Below, one piece after another: positions 22,872-32,582 of a stretch of 64,000 nt of DNA. Below the pieces are notes generated by a model. That model saw nothing but the letters and a program-made list of their open reading frames with translations, made no database searches and had not been told where the DNA came from. The position numbers were made by a program, and so were the translations under genes. The stretch is from Chlamydoabsidia padenii (Eukaryota > Mucoromycota > Mucoromycetes > Mucorales > Cunninghamellaceae). Numbering within the stretch: the first letter of the stretch is position 1; each line of letters starts with the position of its first letter. The stretch is taken from NCBI GenBank assembly GCA_025330725.1, contig JAIWND010000039.1, positions 164,924-228,923 of the forward strand. The letters run 5' to 3'.

Positions 22872-23181
22872 GAAACACGATTCAGAAGGCGCTTCTTTAT
22901 GATGATTCAAGCCAGCTTTTTTTTTCTTGTCCTACATTTTTTTTTTACAATAAATAAACAACCCATTTTTTCTCTTCATTTCTCTTTCTATTTCTTTTCC
23001 CATCATGTTTTAAGCTTCCATCATCATGCCCACACTTCCCTGAGTATTTAAATCCCGCTTTCATGCAAACATGATAATTTCATACCCCGCTGAGATCCCT
23101 TTACGCCTATGATATATGTTTATGCATGAATCCCTATTGCTAGCAATACCCTCGAGCCCATATAAAAGTTCTCATCAAACG
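22872..23181. other. Intergenic region with paired CCCGC / CATGCAA motifs
   Basis: Contains AATAAATAAA after gene E, then at about 23045-23095 TTTAAATCCCGCTTTCATGC and, ~30 bases on, ATACCCCGCTGAG. A TATAAAAG sequence lies at about 23161, 20 bases before the ATG of the possible micropeptide. No other gene is seen. Confidence 0.5.
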
Positions 23182-23298
23182 ATGATTTTCTCTCTCTCTT
23201 TTTGTTCTTTTCTTCTGCTCATCTACATCATCTCGGTGATTCCTCTCGGATGTATGTATCCTTTTCGCTCTAACATGCTCAGATTCGGACCAAGATAA
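23182..23298 (+). CDS. Possible secreted or membrane micropeptide (38 aa)
   Basis: An ATG 20 bases after TATAAAAG opens a 38-codon frame whose first ~24 residues (MIFSLSFCSFLLLIYIISV) are strongly hydrophobic and look like a signal peptide or single membrane helix. They are followed by PLGCMYPFRSNMLRFGPR. The upstream region carries the same CCCGC and CATGCAA words that precede the secreted-family genes. A GTATGT at 23252 and a CTAACATGCTCAG 20-30 bases on could form an unusually short intron, so the end is uncertain. No homologue recognised. Confidence 0.3.
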   Translation: MIFSLSFCSFLLLIYIISVIPLGCMYPFRSNMLRFGPR

Positions 23299-23920
23299 GA
23301 TGGTCTCGGATGACATGGTGAAACTTTTTTTATCCAGGAGCATGTGTATTATGATGAGACTTTTTTTTTCGTGTAGATTACTGTTTTCAAACTGCATCAA
23401 GGGGACAGATAATTGGGAGTTTTTGGTCTTCATTCACACAATCATGATTTACAATAATGTTTATAGAACAAGGAGGGGCTTTTGTTGACAAGCACAGGCA
23501 TGTACCATAAGTCTACTTTTCAAATCATCTCCTCCTGGAAGAGAAAGTTTTTTTCTTCCCTGATTCATGCAAGCGGGTCATGAATATCGAATCCCCGCTT
23601 CCTTCGTTGCTATCGTCCATAGATGATTATAAGAAGATGTACTCTTTTGAAACTTGAAATTTAGAGCGAGAGTTGAATGTTAGGTAAGTGAAACATTGAT
23701 TTTTCAAAAAAAAAAAGTATGCTGAGCCATTCACGCATCGATTCTTCAAAAGAAAACGAGCAAGTATATATACAAGCGCCCTTTTCCTGACATGAAACAG
23801 CACTACAGCATTTCGCTGTTGTACCTCAATTGTATCGAGCTATTATCCTCAAAAATATACTAAAAGTTATCAACTCACCTCAACTCAATTCTACACACAC
23901 ATATACATATACCCTCTTCT
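23299..23920. other. Intergenic region
   Basis: Holds ATTCATGCAAGCGGGT near 23566 and ATATCGAATCCCCGC near 23590, the motif pair seen upstream of the secreted genes. A TATATATAC follows at about 23767, and the presumed 5' leader of pseudogene F comes after that. No intact gene is seen. Confidence 0.45.
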
Positions 23921-23938
23921 ATACTCTTCCATCATAAA

Positions 23939-24305
23939 ATTCCTTTCCTTGTCTTTGATGCTTATTGGATGTCTTTTCTTTGACCCACTTGACTCAAGCT
24001 GAGCCCACCCCGACTGATATAATCGACGAAAACAAAGCAAGCGGACCAGGTGATATGACTATTCGTTATAAAGGAGAAAGATCTTTTGAAAATGTCTGCT
24101 TGGGAGAGTGTGTGAAAGTCATTCGTGATGGTAAATATTTGGATCTTGTGGGCTTCTCGCAATACACTTGATGTTACGTCTACAAGGACTCGGACTGTAA
24201 AGACATTATCCACCGTCTTCCCCTTGATTATCATCCTGGCTATTTCCCACCAGTTGTAACATCTGGTCCCGGTCGCTGCCACGCTTTTCACGGTCAAGTG
24301 TCGTG
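23939..24305 (+). pseudogene. Diverged secreted-family member F, broken
   Basis: A signal-peptide-like reading (KFLSLSLMLIGCLFF) starts at ATAAAATTC, where an ATG would be expected, and ends in a frameshift. The mature part continues in another frame as THLTQAEPTPTDIIDENK, matching the QLSQAQP region of gene E. The cysteine spacing is C-x20-C-x7-C-x26-C, but a TGA codon sits immediately before the second cysteine (QYT-stop-CYVYKDSDC). The final block GPGRCHAFHG is intact. Three independent lesions (lost start, frameshift, nonsense) argue for a decayed paralogue of E. Confidence 0.65.
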
Positions 24306-24640
24306 ATCTAGCAAATGGTTTTTTAGTCGAGCACGTCTCTTCGTACCTTTTTTTTTTTTTCTTTGTTTGTCACAATGAATAATTTTTTTTTCTTTCTACG
24401 TACTGTATTGTCTGATGTAATTTGAAACTCTGGTACACCAATACAATACACACCCAGCCAAGATTAGGTATTATTCCGTTTTGCATAATTGCATCCAGTC
24501 CAGTTGCACCATACCATCCTATTGGTAGGAGCGTGTCCATTCATGTACCAAACCAAATGCATATCATAAATCCACCTTCTTTATTAAATGTAATATAATA
24601 ACAAGTAACAGCATGGCATTTCTATGACTCTAAATCTATA
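24306..24640. other. Intergenic region
   Basis: Sequence between the secreted-family pseudogene and the 3' end of COQ4. It has T-rich tracts and, near 24575-24595, a reversed AATAAA-type signal for COQ4. No gene is seen. Confidence 0.4.
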
Positions 24641-25620
24641 CTAAGGGGAAGGGGGAAGGAAGATACCAAGTTGTTGACGGAATTGATCCAACGGGGTGTA
24701 AAAGTGATGCTCATAGTCGACACTCATCAGGGGCGCACAGGATGCACCACACTGGAGTGCCCAAGGTACATAGGTGCCATACAATCGAGCGCGTTCAGAC
24801 CAAGATAACTGCAAAGGACCAAATAATGAGGATAACATTGTCATGGGTAAACCTGTATGGGTCCATTCAAACCATTTCAGTGCCAATTCTTCTTCCACCG
24901 TCACCCCTAGACCTGTCAATGTATGGAAAAAGTCATGGATTTCCCGGTAGCGTTGCATCACATAAGCCAGTTCTTCATCATCCACAAAATGTACCTGCCA
25001 TAGAGAAAGTTAGATACCTCTTTTTTTTATACATATATGTACTTACCGGAAGTCGAGTGTCAGGGGTCACACCTTGATCATCCAACCAAGAGATATATGC
25101 ATGTCCAAAAGTGCCTGGTGCACATTCTTGTCGTAATCGATCAAAGTCGAGTGTCGTGGTATTAATGGTAGGTCGATCTTTTAGAATCCTTCGTCCAGTC
25201 GTATTTGATAACATGCTATCCCGCATGCGTTTCAAAAACAAAGAGCCGGTTGTTTCGCCCAATGTCGCCACCATATCTACAGGAAGAAGAGGAACAATGT
25301 CACTGATTGGGATTCCCCCTCCCACTTTTTTCTTCTTCTTTACTTACCTCCACGTAAAGGATTCTGTAAAGCTGTTATGGCAGAACCGACAGTCAAGACA
25401 GTTCGTTCAATACCAGAGATTGGAATATGACTAGGGTAATGGCGAGAGTCGGTATCTAAACAAAAAGGCATCGTTTTAGTCCAAGTTTGGTGATTGTTGT
25501 CAAGTCATTACCTAAAGTGTGTGGCTCATTGATTGTGGACAAGGTTCTTTTGTGCTGGCCTAGGAATCGTAAGGACGTTCCATTGGAACGACGTGGCAAG
25601 TTGATGAGGAATCTTGACAT
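24641..25620 (-). CDS. COQ4: Ubiquinone biosynthesis protein COQ4
   Basis: Component of the matrix-side coenzyme Q synthesis complex on the mitochondrial inner membrane; recent work assigns family members a role in C1 processing of the ring. Four exons give about 275 aa. The N-terminus (MSRFLINLPRRSNGTSLRFL) is a typical presequence. The signature HDxxH-x11-E is intact in REIHDFFHTLTGLGVTVEEE. Also typical are the preceding GETTG, the MRDSMLSNTTGRRILKDRP helix region and the WFEWTHTGLPM segment. The start at 25620 is chosen because the presequence begins there. Confidence 0.92.
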
Positions 25621-25817
25621 TAAAGTAAAAAGTGAGTGTAGTCGCCCGATTTTTTTTTTCCAACTTACTAGATAAATGTTCAAATGCCGGTTTTTCAAAT
25701 ACCGCCGTGCATTGGATTCTTTGAGTGATAGTTGTTTGTTGCACCGCACTTTAAGCGTCTTTCTCTACAATAAAACAACCCCGAGCAAAATAAAGAATTG
25801 AATAAAACAAAAAAACC

Positions 25818-25934
25818 ATGCCTTCTCTATTGGCAAAGCGTTATGCCAGTGAGACTATCCAACCACTCACCCTCGGTCTTGCGGGATTTGAATTGGCCCG
25901 TGACAAGTTTTTTAAGGCAGCCCTGCCCAAATAA
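25818..25934 (+). CDS. Small hypothetical protein (38 aa), possibly mitochondrial
   Basis: A short uninterrupted frame, MPSLLAKRYASETIQPLTLG followed by LAGFELARDKFFKAALPK, in an AAAACCATG start context, ending ~60 bases before the ATG of ATP synthase subunit f. The basic, acid-poor first 10 residues and a central helix suggest a tiny mitochondrial membrane subunit. I do not recognise it as any known ATP-synthase, COX, QCR or TOM small subunit. The codons for AGFE coincide with a perfect copy of the recurring GCGGGATTTGAA motif, so the region could instead be promoter. Confidence 0.4.
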   Translation: MPSLLAKRYASETIQPLTLGLAGFELARDKFFKAALPK

Positions 25935-25994
25935 TAAAAAAAAAAGTGGAGGGGGACTCACATCCTTTTCTTTCGCTATTTTATTTTATCCATC

Positions 25995-26465
25995 ATGAAC
26001 GCCATGTCCAACGTCTTCCGTCGTGCCTACAGCACCAAGTCTTTGGTTCCTCCTAACATTGCTGCTGCCACCAAGGTCGGTAGTGGTGCTGCCAAGGATG
26101 GTCAAATGACCGAATTGGTATCCTTTTACAAGGTAAAAACATTAACCAATCGAAAAACGATCTTGACTCACCACATGTTTATGCATTTTGTGTAGAACTT
26201 GCCCAAGGGTGCTGCTAACGTGGCCAAGCCCTCTGGTCCCTGGGGTCGTTACAAGGCTCGTTACATTGACGGTGACAATGCCTCCATCACTCCCTTCCTC
26301 CATCTCTTGGGTTTGATCTTTGTCACTGGTTACTCCATCGACTACCACTTCCACTTGAGTAAGTATATAGGGGGCAAATATTATTAAGGGGGTAACCTAT
26401 TGTTACTCACATTCTTTTTGTTTATTATTATAATAGAGCACCACAAGAACGTCGAACACCACTAA
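25995..26465 (+). CDS. ATP17: Mitochondrial ATP synthase subunit f
   Basis: Fo-sector subunit of the inner-membrane F1Fo ATP synthase, near the dimer interface. Three exons give about 100 aa. The presequence is MNAMSNVFRRAYSTKSLVPP. The mature text closely follows yeast Atp17: VSFYKNLPKG, RYKARYIDGDNASITPFLH, one membrane helix (LLGLIFVTGYSIDY) and the end HFHLKHHKNVEHH. C-rich codon choice suggests strong expression. Confidence 0.92.
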
Positions 26466-26637
26466 ATTGTATCCGTCCCTATTTTGTATGGCCCCTAGTT
26501 TTATAGGTGTATAAATAATAAAAACGACATTTTTAAATAAAATAAAAAAAGGATCTTTGTGTACAATGTTGGGTTTTTATATATATATAAAGTAGTGTAT
26601 AGTGTAAAAATAGGTGATATGTTATGTATAAGGGGTG

Positions 26638-28552
26638 CTAATCATCATCTAAAAGAATCACTGTATGTTGGGATTGTGATGTATTGATTGGAGGATGATC
26701 GGTTGGACTGGATCGTTGAGGTTGGGTGTTATCATCATCACTGTCATCTGTAGTATCGTCAATGATCACATTACTGCTATGTTCGTCGTCCCCGCTGTCA
26801 TCCGTGGTTGCGTCGTCATCCGTGTCGTCTTTTTCTTTGCCCAGTTGTCCATCGTCTTCATTTTCTTCTTCATCCGCCGATAAAGGATCGTTCCAGTCCA
26901 GAGGATGGACACAGCTACCAAAAGATGCACTTTTGGACATGATCATTTTCGCTTCTTGGTCAATCTTGGGGTGGTATCGCTTTGTCGGGTCCTTGTTGAT
27001 CAGATCTTCGCGTATCAGCCGGAATCCAACTTCAGGTATAAGCACTTGTTGTAAATATTCTATTGGTGTTTGTGGTGCTGTGACGCTGTGCAAAAGTTTG
27101 CCCTTGTGGAGATAAAGTGTAGCAAGATGATCTTGAATAACCGAGGCCCCTTTTGTTCCATAATACCCGGGCTAATTTAAAAGTGGTGATTAGTATTTAC
27201 TTTTTTGATATATATATATATATATGCATTTAGACTTACTAGTACAGTTTCAAACCGAGACATCATACCCATCGTACTTCGTGCCTTGTTCTTCCCGAGT
27301 TCTTCATACGCTTTCAAGGCCATGTCACGGTATGTGCTGTGCAAGTGTTTGGAGATAACCATGTCAAGTTCCTTTCTGAGCCTATAAATCCGTTTCTTTA
27401 GTTTGTCAAAATCAATGTGTGTGGGCCATCCATTTTCACTGCCATTCGGTTTGACCACCAATTCAAGCGTATGGAGTTGACAGAATGCAAATTGGTCAAT
27501 GTTGGAGACTGGGCGGCGGAATTTTCGTTTGGTGTGCAATCGACTTTGGTTATGGCCGATTTCTTCATCCAATTGTTCATTTTCATAGTCATTGTCCTTG
27601 AGTTTGATGTCATCATAGGCCATGGCTAGTAGCTCGGATTTGCCAAGGTCGATTTCAGCATGGCAATAAGGACATTCCACTATATTACAGTCATGGATAA
27701 AACAAAATGAGTGAATCTAACTAATTGGTTCCCTATTGTCTTAATATTATTACCTGTATCATTAAAGTCATACAATGATTTTGTATCCGTCAGAGCAGGT
27801 AAAGGTGTAAAAGATGGATTGTTTGCCTTTTTGATCTGGTGTTTCCCTGGAAGTACAAATCCGTCTATCGCTGGTATATTGGTGTCCGTTTTTGATTTCC
27901 GCTTTCCAGGAAGGACAAGTTCGTTTGATAGCTGTTGATGGCTATGCTTGCTGTTGATGGTGAGGATATCATGTGATGTCTGTCGGAGTCGATGTTTCTT
28001 GTGAGTGATGAGATTATTGTCCTGATTCTTGTTGATGTCTTGTCCAAGGTGTTTCAACGCTTCAGAAGACTTTTGTCGAGTCGGTATAATCAAACGCTGT
28101 CCTCCTTCTTGTTTTGTTGAATGTTGCCTTGTTGATTGTCTTGCCATAGACGCACGTGGTGAAGATAGGGATAAAGGGCCATGCTGATTTTCATTGGACC
28201 TAGAGTAGAAGCGAGCAATTTTACTATCCATAGTACGTTTTTTCGGAGGATGGGTGGATGTACGGATATGTTGAAAGTCGCTCTTGTTATGAGGATCTGG
28301 GGTATAGTCTGTCTCTGTTGTTGCTAAAGATGTGTTCCAATTGCGTTTCCTAATCCTTGGTCCTTGATCAATAAAATCGTCGTCGTCGTCGATAAGATTA
28401 TGTGTGCTTTTGTTGTTGTTCCAGTTGGAGGTTGTACGATCTCGTTCCTGTCGAAAGCCCGTGCGTAGAGGTAGTTTCTTGGATAACAAGACACCATTAG
28501 TCACATCATTATTCCTACTCTTTTCAATAGATGTCAACTTGTTGCGATGCAT
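26638..28552 (-). CDS. RTC4-domain protein with C-terminal SUMO-interacting-like motifs
   Basis: Related to yeast Rtc4 (restriction of telomere capping); biochemical role unknown, probably nuclear. Three exons (27754-28552, 27240-27679, 26638-27171) give about 590 aa. The N-terminal ~265 residues are basic and disordered with two VLPGK repeats. Then comes a putative zinc pair, VECPYCHAEIDL, paired with FAFCQLHTLEL. A charged helical domain is followed by the conserved end (YLQQVLIPEVGFRLIREDL and a KIDQEAKMIMSKSASFG stretch). The acidic tail carries NVIIDD and ends in TVILLDDD, both with the hydrophobic-plus-acid form of SUMO-interacting motifs. An in-frame upstream ATG at 28621 is an alternative start. 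Confidence 0.78.
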
Positions 28553-28652
28553 TGAAATTGATAATTTGGTTGAGTGAAGAGGGTCGGGAAGAAAAATAAA
28601 AAAAGAGGAACGGGAATACAAAAATAGAGTTCTTCAAACGCGTCCAGTCAAA

Positions 28653-28669
28653 AGAGCGGGATTTGAATA
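28653..28669 (+). promoter_or_regulatory. Recurrent motif GCGGGATTTGAA upstream of RTC4-like gene
   Basis: AGAGCGGGATTTGAATA lies about 100 bases upstream of the chosen start of the RTC4-domain gene (read as TTCAAATCCCGC on the gene strand). It is one of about a dozen similar sites between genes in this window. Confidence 0.5.
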
Positions 28670-28883
28670 TAGTATGCAGTCAGTGTATGTAAGATAGTAT
28701 AAAAACTCATTGATTTTATTATGTAGGTAAATGTAATCAAAACAATAAAGTGAATGAAGATCTAAGGTTAAAATGTGATAATATATTTTTTAATAAAACC
28801 TAATAATACTAATACTAAATAAAAGATGTGATGTGGGGGGGGGGAATAATCAAGTATTTTTTTTTTTTTTACTTGAGGAAGAA

Positions 28884-31697
28884 TCATACAATAGATAGCA
28901 TCCAATAGGGAGACACACTTGGCCGACCTTTTGATTGATCATCCAAGATGGCTTGCATAATATCATTCATGACGGGATCCTGATGATTAAAATGTACAGG
29001 TTCTTGATCCACCGTATAGACGTTCCCAAACAATTGGCGGTCCACCGCGTCTTCCACCCATTGTCGATCCTCCGTTACTGTCTGCGCATGCTGGAATGCC
29101 GCCTTGGCCATCATCAACAAGGGTCGCAGTTTCGAATGTGCCCATGTCCGTTCCTGATCGTTCCATTCAGTCACCGCCGCATACTTTTGCAAATGTCGAG
29201 TTACCGCATGAGAAATCGACGCCTGGTTCTTGGCCGTGTAATGCCAAATGTCCTTGACCACCCCGGTGTTTTGCAGTCCACGAGTCAAAGAGGTCCAGTA
29301 TTGTAAGTTGAGACTTTCATAGTGCAATCGAGCTTGCCATGAAGGAGATGTCCCTCCCATGGATTGTAGTCGTAATTGCTGATAAGGTTGTTCGCCATCC
29401 GGTTGGAATTGTTTTCCAATACGCATGCGGCACCGATTCGCTACCCGTAGTAATAATCGCACATCGTTCGTAAATGCCGCCAAGGACGTTACTTGCAAGT
29501 CGTACAGTACACCCCGATGATCCGTCATTTGCGCGAGATGAATACCAGCAGGAGACGTCACCAGATATTCCAAGAAATCTGCAGTCATCGCTTGCATGTA
29601 GATGTATTCCTTGTGAGTCAAGAGCTGCATACGTCGGAGTAATCGTACACAATCCAACAAGGAAGACAAGTCGGTTTTGGTGAGATCAGAGGTGTTGAGT
29701 AATCGATTGGTGCCAGAGGAAGAGGAGGAAGAAGAGGTATGGTGGTGTTTCGGTGTTGCTGACCCCGTGGCTAATCGGCCCAAACTCGGAAAAGAATACC
29801 CTTGATCCGATAAAAAGTCCAAGAGATGACTATCATCTGGTATCCGTCTTGCCGAGCTATATTGATCTTCATCCGCCATCGCCTTTTCTTCCAACAAGTG
29901 CACCCTGATCATATTAGCCGCCATTTTCCCATAACTATCATTGCCGACAAAATAATGAGCCAGAGTGAGGATGGTGACGTTTTGAGAAAGTGGTCCTAGT
30001 CGTTCTGGTCCAATGGGTTGTTGTGTGTCGCCTTGCTGAGCTGATCCCACGACCGAGGGATAAAACGTATACAGATCGTTGATGATGGTATCCGCTCGAG
30101 CTACCAGTGTTTTCACCACCGCCGTGATACCTTGGTCCTTGTTCCAATACCCATATCGAATCGTCGTCATTGCCTTGTTATTATACAAAAACATCTTGTC
30201 CTGTCGATAATCACGTCGTGCGATGCTTTCGTCTAGACTGTCCAGGGATGACTGGATGGCCAAGAGTCGATTGAATGCTCGGATCGAGGATGCTTCTTTT
30301 TTGTTTTCTTCTTGTTGAGGATTACCACTAAACAGTCGAAACACCCAGCCGATGCTACGAAAATTGCCTTTGTCTTTACTGTATGGACGTTCGCTAGGTT
30401 CCCAGGGCACAGTAGGTCGAGAGAGTCGTCGATTTTCCAAAGCGCCTAATGTCCACAAGAGTTCGAGCTAAGCCGGAAAGAGAGTTAGTGATGGGCTTAA
30501 TGTCAGTAAGTTTTCTATTTTCTTTTTACCTTGCTTCGTCGACCATATCGCATGTTTAGGTTGTATTCTTCAGTGGCATCATGTCGAAAGATAATTTGAG
30601 GTTCTTCAGGAGCTTTAGGTCGTTCGTCCAAATTGTTGAGAAGGACAGAGTTATTCAATAATCGAGTCATAGGGACGATAAAGTATTTTATTGCTGAGCC
30701 ATGATTATCTAACTGATTCTTGATTTCTTGGAATCCATTGTTGCTAAGGTAACAGTTTCCATCAAAAGGCATGATCCATTTTGCATTTTTGATTGATTTT
30801 GCATGTTCAATAGCCGTATTCCGTCCACCATTCTAAGTTGTATCAAATAAAGAGTCAGGGATATATAAAATAATGGGGAGGGGGGGGATGAGTACTTACG
30901 TTATTCATAGCATAGAGATTCTTGTCATGATAAGTATAATCCAAGGCACGTAGCTTGGTCACTTTACTAAATCGTCTATAGTCATCCGAGTGCAAAAAGT
31001 CAGGTTCCGTAAAATCCTCCAATCTAAAGTCCAGTTGTTTATACACCTCTTCTTCAAAAGGCAGTCGAATGTATTCCTTGTTGTGTCGATCCAATAATCG
31101 GATGATGGTCGCTTCATTGGCCGAGTTGGAGATACGGTTGAGTAGAAAGATTTTCCTAGTGTTGGGGAAATCAGGTTCGTGTTCGAGGATGAATTGTAAG
31201 TTGGAGAGTGTTTGGCCTTCTTTGTGTCTGGGTGGCAAGTCATTGCCAATGATGCGATAAAGGATGATTTGATCACGAATAATATTATCAGGGTATGCCA
31301 CAGGTTGTTGTTGTTGTTTGTTGGTGGTATTATCGTCTAGTATACGTGGAGGAGTGGGATCAGTAGGTGGATCCTTGACAAAATTGAAGAAAGGTACGTA
31401 GCCAAACATAAGCATCAGACCCACCAATAATAACAATAGTTTAAGCCACCTTGGTTGTTGTCTATATTTTCTTGCTGTCCGTGCTGGTAGATAGAGGAAG
31501 CGAGAGGTGGGTGCTTTGTCTTTGTAGTATCGTTTGTTCATGTTACTAATGTTGTTTTGTCCTACATCCACAGAGATCATGTCGGAGGCTGATAAATGGA
31601 GTCGACGAAACGTTCTGTTGTGTTCAATAGTAGGTGAGGATGGTAAAGGTGGTGATGATGATGTTGTATGGTTTTCGTGACTAAAGGGTGGCATCAT
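28884..31697 (-). CDS. Type II membrane protein: glycosyltransferase-like region fused to alginate-lyase domain
   Basis: Three exons (30900-31697, 30530-30832, 28884-30467) join in frame to about 894 aa. A cytosolic N-terminus is followed at residues ~85-105 by one membrane helix (WLKLLLLLVGLMLMFGYVPF), so the bulk is luminal or extracellular. Residues ~145-380 have a glycosyltransferase-like look (IILYRIIGNDLPPRHKEGQT, then WIMPFDGNCYLSNNGF). Residues ~390-870 match the alginate-lyase/uronate-lyase alpha/alpha-toroid family (PF05426 type): DHRGVLYDLQVTSLAAF, IGKQFQPDGEQPYQQLR, RLHYESLNLQYWTSL and DIWHYT. In bacterial family members the active site is Asn-His, Arg and Tyr; here the Asn position appears to be Asp while the His and the HY are kept. 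A role in cell-wall uronic-acid polymers, which Mucoromycota are known to make, is an inference. Confidence 0.72.
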
Positions 31698-32582
31698 TCA
31701 TCAAGAATGAGAAGAAGAAGAAGAAGAAAAGGAAGAAAGCGAAAAAAGTCAATTTTATGAAAAAAGTAGAGAGATCTCTCAGCTGCGTCTAAAAATACAT
31801 CACCAGCCATAAAAAAAAAAGTGTCGAGACCAAAACATGGATGAGCCCGCTGCCAGTAAGGGTTCTCTTCTTCTCTCCTCTTTTTTTTTCCCAACAAAAA
31901 GGCATTATCATCTTCAGATTATAACTACCTATCTTTGATTATGTATCTCATCCTCCTGTTGTCTATCCCCTAAGCATTTGGAAATTGTCTGGATTCTTTA
32001 TGCTTATGGGCGGTGTGTGGCGGTGTTTCAAATCCCAAGAAAAAAAAAAGATTTCTTTTATTTCCAACTCGGCCTTGTACTTTCCCTGGTTGTGTTTCTG
32101 CCACTGGTTACTACTATATGTGTGTAACTATAGTAATTCTTTTTTCATTCTACATCGTCCTACCTAGTTAATCATGTCAATAGTCTTTTTGATATGAAGG
32201 TCAAGGGGAGAAAAAAAAAAGAGTGGGATCGATGCATGTCGTCAAGTGAAATTGTAATTGCCCTCCCTATTTTATTTCTATAACTCCTTGATGATAAACT
32301 GATAGTAATGATATCCTACACAGACCTACCGGAGACATCATCCGTTCGTTGATCACTTGAGGCTATACCAGAATATCATGGTCTATAAATAGATTCCGCA
32401 TATATTGACAACATGGTAACATAATGATGAAGAGACAGTATTTTGAAACACATACACAGTTTGGTTGAAACTGTTATTATTATTTTTTATTAAATCTATA
32501 AAGTCTAATCTAACACAAAAAAAAAGGGGGGGAGGGAGGGGGGTATAACTAGATATATAAAGACTGATATCTATTACTACTA
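31698..32582. other. Intergenic region
   Basis: The 5' flank of the lyase-fusion gene and 3' flank of the transporter gene. TGTTTCAAATCCCAAG at about 32025 is a variant of the recurring motif, about 330 bases upstream of the lyase-fusion start. A purine-rich GGGGGGAGGGAGGGGGG stretch lies near 32525. Open frames here are pyrimidine- or purine-rich without splice support. No gene is seen. Confidence 0.45.

Noticed and set aside
23116..23433. Minus-strand 97-codon frame over the micropeptide region
   Set aside because: It has no splice or promoter support and its composition is that of antisense to a hydrophobic leader.
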